Shown here in pieces: positions 56,694 to 64,000 of a stretch of 64,000 nt of DNA (position 1 is its first letter; the number at the start of each line of letters is the position of its first letter). The stretch spans positions 1,054,001-1,118,000 of the forward strand of contig NC_054083.1 of NCBI RefSeq assembly GCF_017562075.2, given 5' to 3'. The position numbers and the translations under genes are program-made. Source of the DNA: Anopheles merus. Taxonomy: Eukaryota; Arthropoda; Insecta; Diptera; Culicidae. Under the pieces are notes generated by a model. It was not told the DNA's origin and made no database searches. It was given only the letters and a program-made list of their open reading frames with translations.

Positions 56694-59600
56694 TCACGAC
56701 GAGTGATGCTCCTTGGGCTTCGCGTCCACTACTGCTACCTTGGCGGCCGGTCGCTTCAGGATTCCGGAGGCCGTCTTCACGGTCACGACGCGAACTTGCC
56801 CATCCGCAGCCGGGTGCACTTCCAGCACCTTGCCCTTCAGCCATTGTCCCGCGGGTGCGTTGTCGTTTGTGAGCACCACCACATCGCCCACCTTCACTGG
56901 TTCCACCTTGTTGGTCCACTTGTTCCGTTTGATGAGTGTTGGCAGATACTCCTTCTTCCAGCGATCCCAGAAAACCTTGGCGTTATGCTGGGCCACTTTG
57001 AACTGCTGTCTGGATACGTACGATTTGTCCAGGCTATCCGGCGGTAGGCTCTCAACGCCTCGTCCAATAAGGAAGTGGAACGGCGTCAGAATCTCGTCTT
57101 CCTCGTTGGACAACGGTATGTGCGTCAATGGCCGCGAATTGATCATAGCCTCTATCTCTATTAACGCCGCTCGCAACGTTTCCGGGTTGGGGTGTCGCGT
57201 TTTCCATTCAGTCGCCATGTGATGTAGCGCTTTCTTTACAATCTGAATAAGCCGCTCCCACGATCCTCCGAAATGGGGAGCGGACGGTGGATTGAATTTC
57301 CACTCAATTTGGTATTTTAGAGCGGCTTCTCTTCCCATTCTCTCTCCGATTTCTTCCACCAACTTCTTCATCAGTCTTTCCGCGCCTATGAAGTTGGTCC
57401 CGTTATCACTATATAGGTGGGTGATCTTGCCTCGCCGATTAGTGAAATTCTTCAGGCAGACTAAGAAACTATCAACATCTAACTTCTCAGCCAGTTCAAT
57501 GTGTACAGCCCGCGTACTCATGCATGTGAATATAGCCCCCCATCGTTTCTCGATGGACCTCTTCACGGTGACGTCGAGGGGCCCAAAATAATCCACTCCC
57601 GAGTGTAGGAATGGCGGATTGTGAGGGTGTGTACTGAAAGATGGCAGGGGCGCCATCATAGGAGTTTGCGGGGTAGCGGTGTTGAGAATACATCTCTGGC
57701 AGCAGCCTTTAACGGCTTTCAAAACGTTCCGCAGCTGCACGACCCAGTAGGTTTGCCGCAGAGTACCGATCACGACATTGTCGGCCTGGTGATGATACTT
57801 CTCGTGATAGTTCCGCACAAGAAGCTTGACGATGCGCGGTTTCTGCGGCAGAAGTATTGATGAGCGCGCGCTTTTCGGTAGCGCCGTCGCGTTCTCTAGA
57901 CGGCTTCGCGACCTCAGGAGATTGTGTTGGTCTAAATAAGGTGACAACGTTTTAATATGGCTCTTGCTGGATAATTCCTCCCCCTTTGTTAAAGCCTCCA
58001 TTTCATCCGGGAACCCCTCCCATTGCGCCTTGCGTAACAAGGCGTATTTGGCATGTTCTACGTCTTCACGTCCAATCATCTTGTTGAACGCCTTGCGGTC
58101 TTTCAAAAAGTCCACGAACTTCTTTATGAATGTGTGATGGCGAAGCAGGCGGTCCCATGTTGAATAGTTCAGCTCGGGAACCACTGCCTCGTGATGGTGA
58201 AGCACTGGGTTCGCAGCAACACGCTTCTCCTCCTCTGTGTCTGAGACAGGCTGGTGCTCGGGCCAATCACACTCTCTTGATAACAAGAATTCTGGACCAT
58301 TAAACCACATGCTTGCATTGGTCACCTTTGTGGCGGCATCGGCTGGATTTTCCTTTGAAGGAACCCATCTCCATTGGCTGGCGCTGCTCGTGTCCAGAAT
58401 CTCGCTCACTCGATGCGCCACAAATTGCTTATACTTCCGATGTTCGCTATTGATCCACGACAGTACTGTTCGTGAATCTGTCCAGAACGTGGTGCGGTGG
58501 ATTGGCAGTCTGAGCTCTTTTGCAACGGTTTCGGTGAGCCTCGCTCCCAAAATGGCGGCTTGCAACTCGAGCTTTGGAATCGTTAATGAATGGATCGGAG
58601 CCACTCGAGCCTTGGCAGCGACAAGCCTTACGACGTAGCACCCTTTGAAGCAGCTTCTTGCGTACACGCATGCTGCAAATGCATCAAGAGATGCGTCCAC
58701 AAAGGTGTGGATATCGATCGGCGCATTTCCTGCCGCGGTGATTGGCCTAGGAATGGCTAGATCCTTTGCTTCACTGATGGTTGTCGTCCATTCATGCCAC
58801 TTTGTTGCGAGATTGTCGGGAATCTTTGCGTCCCAGTCCTTGACGGCTAGGTGGACAGCCTGCATTATAATCCTCCCTTGAATTGTAAGGTGGCTGATGA
58901 GACCAAGGGGATCATAAATACACATGACGAAACTTAACACTTCTCGTTTGGTGGGGAGTTCTCTGCCAACATCGGTGTGAGCTCTAGCTATATTTACTTT
59001 GTAACCAAACGTGTCCAGCTGCGTATTCCACTGCACACCTAATATCTTTTCGACGCACTGGTTTTTTTCCTTGATGTCCACCAACCTTTGGTGGAGCTGA
59101 TGTTCTTCCGGTATTGTTTGTCTCAACTTTGAATTATTCGCCACAAAATTCCTTATGAGGAATCCACCCATCGCGTGAACGTTTCTCACCTGCTTCACCG
59201 TTTCGATGGCCTCTTCCAGTGAGAAGAAGCTGTCTAAGTAGTCGTCCACATAATGCTGGCGGATGATGGGTCTAAGGGCCAGCGGGTGAGTAAGTTGATG
59301 CTCTTCGGCGTTTCGATTTTTCACCGCTTGAGCGCATGATGGTGAGCACGTTGCACCAAACGTCATGACCTGCATGACGTACGTATCCGGCTGCCGTGCT
59401 TCGTTTCCTTCACGCCACAGTATGCGCTGTGCGTCCTGGTCCTCCTTCCTTATTTTCACTTGGTGGAACATCTCCTTGATGTCCCCAGTAACGCAGATAT
59501 TCCCTTCACGGAATCTCAGCAGTATGCCAAATAATGACGGCATTTCGTCAGGTCCGGTGAGGAGCTGGGAGTTTAAGGAAACATCCTTAACTCTTGCGGC

Positions 59601-61874
59601 CGCGTCGAACACTAGCCTCGGTTTAAGCACTGGCTTGTTTTTATTCACAACAACGAAATGCGGCAAATAAAAGGTACGCGGCCCGTGCAGCGCTGCTTCT
59701 TCTCGCGAAAGCTTCCTTATATATCCCTTCTTCTCGTACTCCTTGAAGGTATCACACAGCCAAGTCTGCATTTCCGCATTCTTTTTTAGATGCTTTTCCT
59801 GGCTCACTAGACGTCGTAATGCAGCTTGGTAGCTGTCTGGAAACTTCACTTCGTCGGTCTTCCATAGTAGACCTATCTCGTAACGTCCTTGTGATTTCAC
59901 CAGGGTGTTGGCAATGATTTTCTCGGCACGTTCCATCTCGCTTGACTTTACTGTTGCTACTGGTTTCACTCCAAAGTCTTCTGTGCTAAAGTAGCTTCGC
60001 ATCATTTTATTCATGGCATTTTCCTCGTAGTGGATCATCAGCAAATGTTCGGAGGCTTCGTGGAGTTTGGTATCCATCCCGAAGATAACCCATCCTAACT
60101 TCGTTTTAATCGCCATTGGCTCATCGCTTCGGCCCATTTTTCGTCCTAGTGGTATTAGTTGATGACTATGGTTTAAGCCAATTAGAACGGTTGGCTTTGC
60201 TCTCTTATATTCGCCTACTTCAATTCCTCTCAGATGAGGATATCTCTCTGCGAGATCACCGCAGTCGATGGATTGGCTCGGGAGCTGGAGCGTTTTCACG
60301 GTTCTCATCTTCTCTAGGAGATGTTCTCTCTTCTCCTTCTCTCCTCTTACGAAGCAGCTTACTCTCTTGCTCTCGTTCTCTCGGATGGACAAATTCTGTG
60401 TCCATGTCATCGTGAGGGGATCGGTCGGTCCTTCTAACTGAAGCTCATTCGCAATCTTCTCCTCGATCAATGTAACCGACGATCCTGCGTCTAGGAATGC
60501 AAATGTAGCCTGCGTTTTGTCTCCGTTTCGCAAAACAATTGGCACAATTTGATAGAACATGTTCTGCTGTGCCTGGTGATAATTTGTATTGGATGTGACG
60601 GGTAAGTGTAGCAATTGATGGTGCATTTCCTTGCACCCTTGTATGCCGCATTCTCTTGCTGCTCTACAGTTTCGTGCGCGGTGATCATTACCGGATAGAC
60701 AGGCGAAACATTGTTCTCCTCTATGTGCGATTTCTACGCGTTCTTGTGCCGGTCTCCGTTTAAATATATCACATCGATATAGTGCGTGGCTTCCGTGACA
60801 ACACGGGCAAGAAAAAGTTTGGTTCCATTGTCGTGCTGCAGTGTGTGTAGATGATCGTGCTGTATTTGTGTTGGTGGCTGAGCCGTGTGCGTTGCGTGCG
60901 TTAGTGAAGCGATAGTTTCTACGTGGCCCTTCGGTCGTTCTTGCTGGAGGCTGGTGTACATTTAATGGTTGTTTTGCGCGTTCCGCCCGCTTTGGCAATT
61001 CCTTCAAGACCTTTGCTTGAGGAAGCAACCATTTTCCGAAGTCTTCTAGCGAAGGAAGGTCGCCCGGCTTTATATTGGCTGCCTTGTACTCGATCCATTT
61101 TATGTGTCGATCAGTGGGTAATTTGCAAGCCAATTCGTTCACCAGCCGATGGTCTTGCAAGTATGCGGATTTATTTATTGCCTTTAGATTTGTGATCATA
61201 TCCTGAATCGCGTCGGATAGTTCGGGAATCTTGTGTTGATTATCAATCTTGACCTTTAGCACGTCTTTTAGGTGTTCGTCGTACACAAGGTCCGCTCTAC
61301 CGAATTGTTCTTCCAATTTGGAGATTATTTCGGGAACGTTTGCCGGTTCTAAAAATAATCGGCGAACATGTTTCTCGGCTTCGCCTTTGAGGGCATGCTG
61401 GAGCCGGTTCATATTTTCGACGTTGGAAAATTTTGCTTCTTCCGTGCTTTCATCGAACGCGCGCATAAATTTGGGCCATTCTCCTGCCTTGCCATCGAAC
61501 GGAGGAAGCTGGTTTAGCGTCGTTCGTTTTAAATAGGTATTAGTGTCAATGCTACTACCTTTCAGCGCTTCGATTAGGGCTGCGATGGCCGTGTCTTGGC
61601 CAGAGCCGGTCGGCGCTGGAGCCTTAATCTTTGCATAATCTTTTGTGCATTTAATACACAAGAATGGTTCGTCCGCTTTAGGCAGCCGGCTCAGTTTGGC
61701 GCATGCCATATGGAACCAGCGATCGCATTCGTCGCATTGGACCATATTAGGATCATCATCCCGGCTGCATAAGCGGCAGCTACCATTGTCGTTATCGACG
61801 AACGGGGTAAGGTTTCTTTTCGTAGTCATGACGTGGCTAATGTGCCGATGAGTTCGTGTGCGTGTATAGTGCAC
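56694..61874 (-). CDS. BEL Gag-Pol polyprotein
   Basis: 1726 residues, no break. Order: PHD-type zinc finger at 33-76 (CRLCSRDD, QCDECDRWFHMAC, CIKC); capsid-like Gag region about 95-290 (LPPFDGKAGEWPKFMRAF); Cys/His knuckles 356-420 (CPCCHGSHALYRC, CFACLSGNDHRARNC); aspartic protease with FLDAGSS at 460-466; RT with VTGDIKEMFHQVKIRKEDQ at about 795 and HYVDDYLDS at 874-882; RNase H about 1055-1180 (TFVDASLDAF, FWTDSRTVLSWI, PSKENPADAATK); integrase HHCC 1357-1394 and core with D1428 (GVDYFGP), D1490 (YSDNGTNF) and E1540 (GGSWERL); C-terminal domain 1590-1720 as in other BEL elements. All catalytic residues are present. Start may be M1 or M16. Confidence 0.95.
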   Translation of the reverse strand: MHYTRTRTHRHISHVMTTKRNLTPFVDNDNGSCRLCSRDDDPNMVQCDECDRWFHMACAKLSRLPKADEPFLCIKCTKDYAKIKAPAPTGSGQDTAIAALIEALKGSSIDTNTYLKRTTLNQLPPFDGKAGEWPKFMRAFDESTEEAKFSNVENMNRLQHALKGEAEKHVRRLFLEPANVPEIISKLEEQFGRADLVYDEHLKDVLKVKIDNQHKIPELSDAIQDMITNLKAINKSAYLQDHRLVNELACKLPTDRHIKWIEYKAANIKPGDLPSLEDFGKWLLPQAKVLKELPKRAERAKQPLNVHQPPARTTEGPRRNYRFTNARNAHGSATNTNTARSSTHTAARQWNQTFSCPCCHGSHALYRCDIFKRRPAQERVEIAHRGEQCFACLSGNDHRARNCRAARECGIQGCKEMHHQLLHLPVTSNTNYHQAQQNMFYQIVPIVLRNGDKTQATFAFLDAGSSVTLIEEKIANELQLEGPTDPLTMTWTQNLSIRENESKRVSCFVRGEKEKREHLLEKMRTVKTLQLPSQSIDCGDLAERYPHLRGIEVGEYKRAKPTVLIGLNHSHQLIPLGRKMGRSDEPMAIKTKLGWVIFGMDTKLHEASEHLLMIHYEENAMNKMMRSYFSTEDFGVKPVATVKSSEMERAEKIIANTLVKSQGRYEIGLLWKTDEVKFPDSYQAALRRLVSQEKHLKKNAEMQTWLCDTFKEYEKKGYIRKLSREEAALHGPRTFYLPHFVVVNKNKPVLKPRLVFDAAARVKDVSLNSQLLTGPDEMPSLFGILLRFREGNICVTGDIKEMFHQVKIRKEDQDAQRILWREGNEARQPDTYVMQVMTFGATCSPSCAQAVKNRNAEEHQLTHPLALRPIIRQHYVDDYLDSFFSLEEAIETVKQVRNVHAMGGFLIRNFVANNSKLRQTIPEEHQLHQRLVDIKEKNQCVEKILGVQWNTQLDTFGYKVNIARAHTDVGRELPTKREVLSFVMCIYDPLGLISHLTIQGRIIMQAVHLAVKDWDAKIPDNLATKWHEWTTTISEAKDLAIPRPITAAGNAPIDIHTFVDASLDAFAACVYARSCFKGCYVVRLVAAKARVAPIHSLTIPKLELQAAILGARLTETVAKELRLPIHRTTFWTDSRTVLSWINSEHRKYKQFVAHRVSEILDTSSASQWRWVPSKENPADAATKVTNASMWFNGPEFLLSRECDWPEHQPVSDTEEEKRVAANPVLHHHEAVVPELNYSTWDRLLRHHTFIKKFVDFLKDRKAFNKMIGREDVEHAKYALLRKAQWEGFPDEMEALTKGEELSSKSHIKTLSPYLDQHNLLRSRSRLENATALPKSARSSILLPQKPRIVKLLVRNYHEKYHHQADNVVIGTLRQTYWVVQLRNVLKAVKGCCQRCILNTATPQTPMMAPLPSFSTHPHNPPFLHSGVDYFGPLDVTVKRSIEKRWGAIFTCMSTRAVHIELAEKLDVDSFLVCLKNFTNRRGKITHLYSDNGTNFIGAERLMKKLVEEIGERMGREAALKYQIEWKFNPPSAPHFGGSWERLIQIVKKALHHMATEWKTRHPNPETLRAALIEIEAMINSRPLTHIPLSNEEDEILTPFHFLIGRGVESLPPDSLDKSYVSRQQFKVAQHNAKVFWDRWKKEYLPTLIKRNKWTNKVEPVKVGDVVVLTNDNAPAGQWLKGKVLEVHPAADGQVRVVTVKTASGILKRPAAKVAVVDAKPKEHHSS

Positions 61875-62244
61875 AGATTTTTATCAGTGGTGTGGGTGTG
61901 CGATGTCGCACTGGTTCAACGGTGCGCAAAGGGCTCTCCCTTGGAGCTCTATCGTAGTGCTCTCTCACGTATCGCATACGCAGCTCGCTGGAGCTGCACA
62001 CGTGTTAGTGGAGCCGTATGCGTGAGTGCGTAGGTGGAGAGCGGAAGCAATCCTATCGGAAGCGATGCTGTCTTCCTCCTAGTGTGAGTGCTTCCTCTGG
62101 AGCGAGGATAGGTTCGTCTAGGAGCGAAGCAATTTCTCTTCGGTGAGAATGTGGAGGGCTAGAGAATTTGCGGAAGCTTTCATACCACGGGCAAATCTCT
62201 CTACCAAACAAAAGTGAGGATGATTCCTCTCTGGAGCCACCAAA
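61875..62244 (-). other. BEL 5' leader
   Basis: 370 bp between the 5' LTR and the first ATG; no gene. It should hold primer binding and packaging signals; only the primer-binding position next to the LTR can be placed. Confidence 0.6.
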
Positions 62245-62732
62245 TGTTACGACGGCGAACGGATCTGTGGGCCACGCGAAGGATGCGGCCTTGTAAATCA
62301 AACCCGCTCGGGTAACAGCGATCTTCTCAACCGTTCGACACCAATAATCAACCTTCCCGCTAGTTGCTCTCTCAAGTAATTTGAGGAGCCTATGCCGCAG
62401 AAGGGGGTGAAGAGGGATGAGAGATTTCTTTCTTGATCCGAATATGCAAAATTAAAAAAGAGGTTTCTTAGAGTTGCAAAATCCGAATGATTATTTATTG
62501 AGAGTTCGGTCCCTTTTATACCCCCGGAAGCCCATACATTTTTAAGGTGTTAGTGTATCCTTTCCGAGGATAATTAGTACATAAGTGTACGTACGCGTGA
62601 GTGCCGCATGTTAGTCTTTGTGACGCATTTTTATTCCGCTTTTACACGTAGCGTTCCCGGTTTCTAGATTAAGGTGATCGCACACCACGCGAAATATAGT
62701 TTGAGACGTTTTGAATAATCGCACGCGTAACA
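62245..62732 (-). repeat. BEL 5' LTR
   Basis: Same length and sequence as the 3' LTR as far as can be compared by eye; it would drive transcription toward lower coordinates. Confidence 0.95.
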
Positions 62733-62846
62733 CTTATAAATGAACTATGAATGTATGTACTGAAAAAAATCATTTTATTGAATTAAAACACACCATTTCA
62801 AAAAACGTTGTTGTTTTGTTTTATTAAACCAATGTATGTATCAAGG

Positions 62847-63053
62847 AAGCCGGTCTCATGGTACAGTCGTCAACTCGTACGACTTAACAACATGCCCGTC
62901 ATGGGTTCAAGCCCCAAATAGACCGTGCCGCCATACGTAGGAATGACTATCCTGCTATGGGGGGAAATCAATAAGTCACTGAAAGCCAACCCCACATGTG
63001 GGTTGGCAGGCCTTGACCGGCATCGGTTGTTGAGCCAAACAAGAAGAAGAAGA
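62847..63053 (+). mobile_element. SINE200-like SINE, full length
   Basis: A box region GGTACAGTCGTCAACTCG, B box GGGTTCAAGCCCC (exact fit to GGTTCRANYC), body with GCCGCCATACGTAGGAATGA, tail AAGAAGAAGAAG. The 11-bp TSD ATGTATCAAGG is at 62836-62846 and 63054-63064. It lies in the last codons of gene X. The internal promoter is intact, so it may be transcribable by RNA polymerase III. Confidence 0.9.
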
Positions 63054-63272
63054 TGTATCAAGGTAACAAAATTATTTTCATTTTCCTTAGACAATGGTAC
63101 TACTACTAATTTACATTTTATATCCTGAAAACCTAAAATAATATTTTCTGTTCCTAAATCGTTAACATTTCCGCGATGTATGTTCAAAAATTTAGAATTG
63201 AAAGGATAGTTGAAATCATCAATAGTCCTAGTTAGCTTTCTTGCTGTTAAGTCTACGGAAGACTGTTGTATA

Positions 63273-63939
63273 CCCAAATAGCCAGCTCGTACTTTATAGC
63301 TGATTTAGAGCTGTTTAACGAAAAATCGGTCCGATGTCGTACTTTGTGGCTGATTAAGAGATAGACGGTACTTTGCAGAACTATGGAGCTTTTTAACAGG
63401 CACATGATACTCTGTGGAACTTTTGCGGCTGATTAGCACTATGTGTAGGGTTCATGGTGGAACTTGAAGGCTTGTTAAGAAAGTGTACCGAACTTGGTGG
63501 AACTTTATAGCTTTTTAATGCATGACATCGGTACGAGATGGCTCTTGCCAAAGTGTCAAAGACGGACGCCGGCAATAATCTCATTGCTGCTGCACAAGTT
63601 AGATTAGTTAATTGAAGGAGGAATATTGAGTGAAGTGATTGTGATTGTACATTAAATTGTGTGACATTTTGTATAATTCATGAATATTAAGGATTTAAAA
63701 ATATACACATGAACACAAACAAAACAAATCCTGTTGTTTATTTCATCGATGACGCTTGCTTGAAAATAAAACACAAAGAAAAAAAAATCCCCGGCACCGT
63801 AGCATAAGGAAGCTGCTTAAGCGCTGTTTGAAAGACCCACCTAGAACTTTGGTGCTGTTTATCTACTGCAAAAGGCGAATTAGAGCAGCGATCTTTAGCG
63901 TGCCAAAATGAGCTGCTTAAGTAATTCTGACTATTTGGG
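63273..63939. mobile_element. 667-bp MITE in gene X, second copy
   Basis: Inverted copy of 54107-54772: left end CCCAAATAGCCAG, right end CTGACTATTTGGG. TA at 63271-63272 and 63940-63941 is the 2-bp TSD. Sequence is closely similar throughout, including the AAAGT-type repeats at its left side. It interrupts coding sequence. Confidence 0.85.
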
Positions 63940-64000
63940 TAGCTGCATTTACAAATTGACATACGCTACCCGATTTTGTTAAAAACCAAGAATTGCTATC

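Larger units (their letters stand above)
56008..62732 (-). mobile_element. BEL/Pao retrotransposon, apparently intact
   Basis: LTRs 56008-56495 and 62245-62732 are both 488 bp and look identical by eye. TSD CTTAT at 56003-56007 and 62733-62737 is the 5 bp usual for BEL. One 1726-codon frame encodes everything. The purine tract ACGAGGGGGAGGA adjoins the 3' LTR (56496-56508). On the minus strand the 5' LTR is followed by TTTGGTGGCTCCAGAGAGG, the primer-binding region; tRNA not assigned. All signs point to a recent insertion. It lies in the spacer between the second DUF4806-like fragment and gene X. Confidence 0.95.
62824..64000 (-). pseudogene. gene X, C-terminal part (copy 2), split by SINE and MITE
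   Basis: Coding blocks on the minus strand: 64000-63940 (SWFLTKSGSVCQFVN), 63272-63065 (QSSVDLTARKLTRTIDDF, YPFNSKFLNIHRGNVNDL, FQDIKCKLVVVPLSKE) and the tail after the SINE (IHTLV, stop 62824-62826). Frames join when the MITE (63273-63939) and SINE (62847-63053) with one TSD each are ignored. The 'SWFLTK', 'LNI' and 'IKCKL..PL' pattern recalls the C-terminus of large transposase-like proteins found in many insects; this is memory, unverified. The N-terminal bulk lies beyond the window. AATAAA overlaps the stop on the minus strand. Confidence 0.6.

Noticed and set aside
60116..61851. Plus-strand frames over the BEL
   Set aside because: Shadows of the polyprotein on the other strand.
62847..62930. 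tRNA gene suggested by A and B boxes
   Set aside because: Body, A-rich tail and TSD show a SINE; no clover-leaf with anticodon arm is evident.

Overview
The window looks like repeat-rich, probably heterochromatic DNA from a mosquito, most likely an Anopheles. The main clue is several copies of a tRNA-derived SINE that I recognise from memory as SINE200-like. Short introns of 56-143 bp, BEL/Pao, Ty3/gypsy, R1-like and jockey-like retroelements, and many small terminal-inverted-repeat (TIR) elements fit this. The species call is inference; no host gene anchors it. Almost everything is transposable element (TE), in layers whose order can be read from target-site duplications (TSDs).

Layout. 1-2.84 kb: a large inverted duplication of a composite repeat, called CF1 here (segment R, a hAT-like MITE, a SINE200-related SINE, a tail, a palindromic segment P). 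3.1-5.1 kb: a cluster of small TIR elements. 5.1-7.3 kb: a decayed BEL/Pao. 8-11 kb: a foldback element, a 1.45-kb hAT-type element and a TIR element carrying a SINE. 11.5-17.5 kb: microsatellite, SINEs and LINE remnants in AT-rich DNA. 18-21.8 kb: the most complete CF1 copy, with a solo LTR. 21.8-37.7 kb: one jockey-like LINE (minus strand) split by two gypsy elements (C and D). Gypsy C is itself split by a 4.1-kb hAT-like element that contains a pogo-like MITE. 37.7-45.4 kb: another CF1 copy, with a near full-length R1-like LINE (ORF1, broken ORF2) inserted into its SINE. 45.4-52.5 kb: gypsy A, split by gypsy B and by an internally deleted mariner. 53.5-64 kb: a spliced gene with a DUF4806-like domain, facing the tail of a second, transposase-like gene (here 'gene X'); parts of a second such pair follow. 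An apparently intact BEL element with matching LTRs sits between them, and a 666-bp MITE occurs in an intron of the first gene and in the coding sequence of gene X.

How the parts relate. The retroelements supply their own enzymes (Gag, protease, RT, RNase H, integrase or endonuclease). Only the BEL at 56.0-62.7 kb has an unbroken polyprotein. Small TIR elements, hAT-like MITEs and SINEs carry no enzyme and must have been mobilised by others. The DUF4806/gene X pair is the only part that is neither a standard retroelement nor a simple MITE, and is the best candidate for an under-described two-gene system. Element names other than standard superfamilies are local labels.
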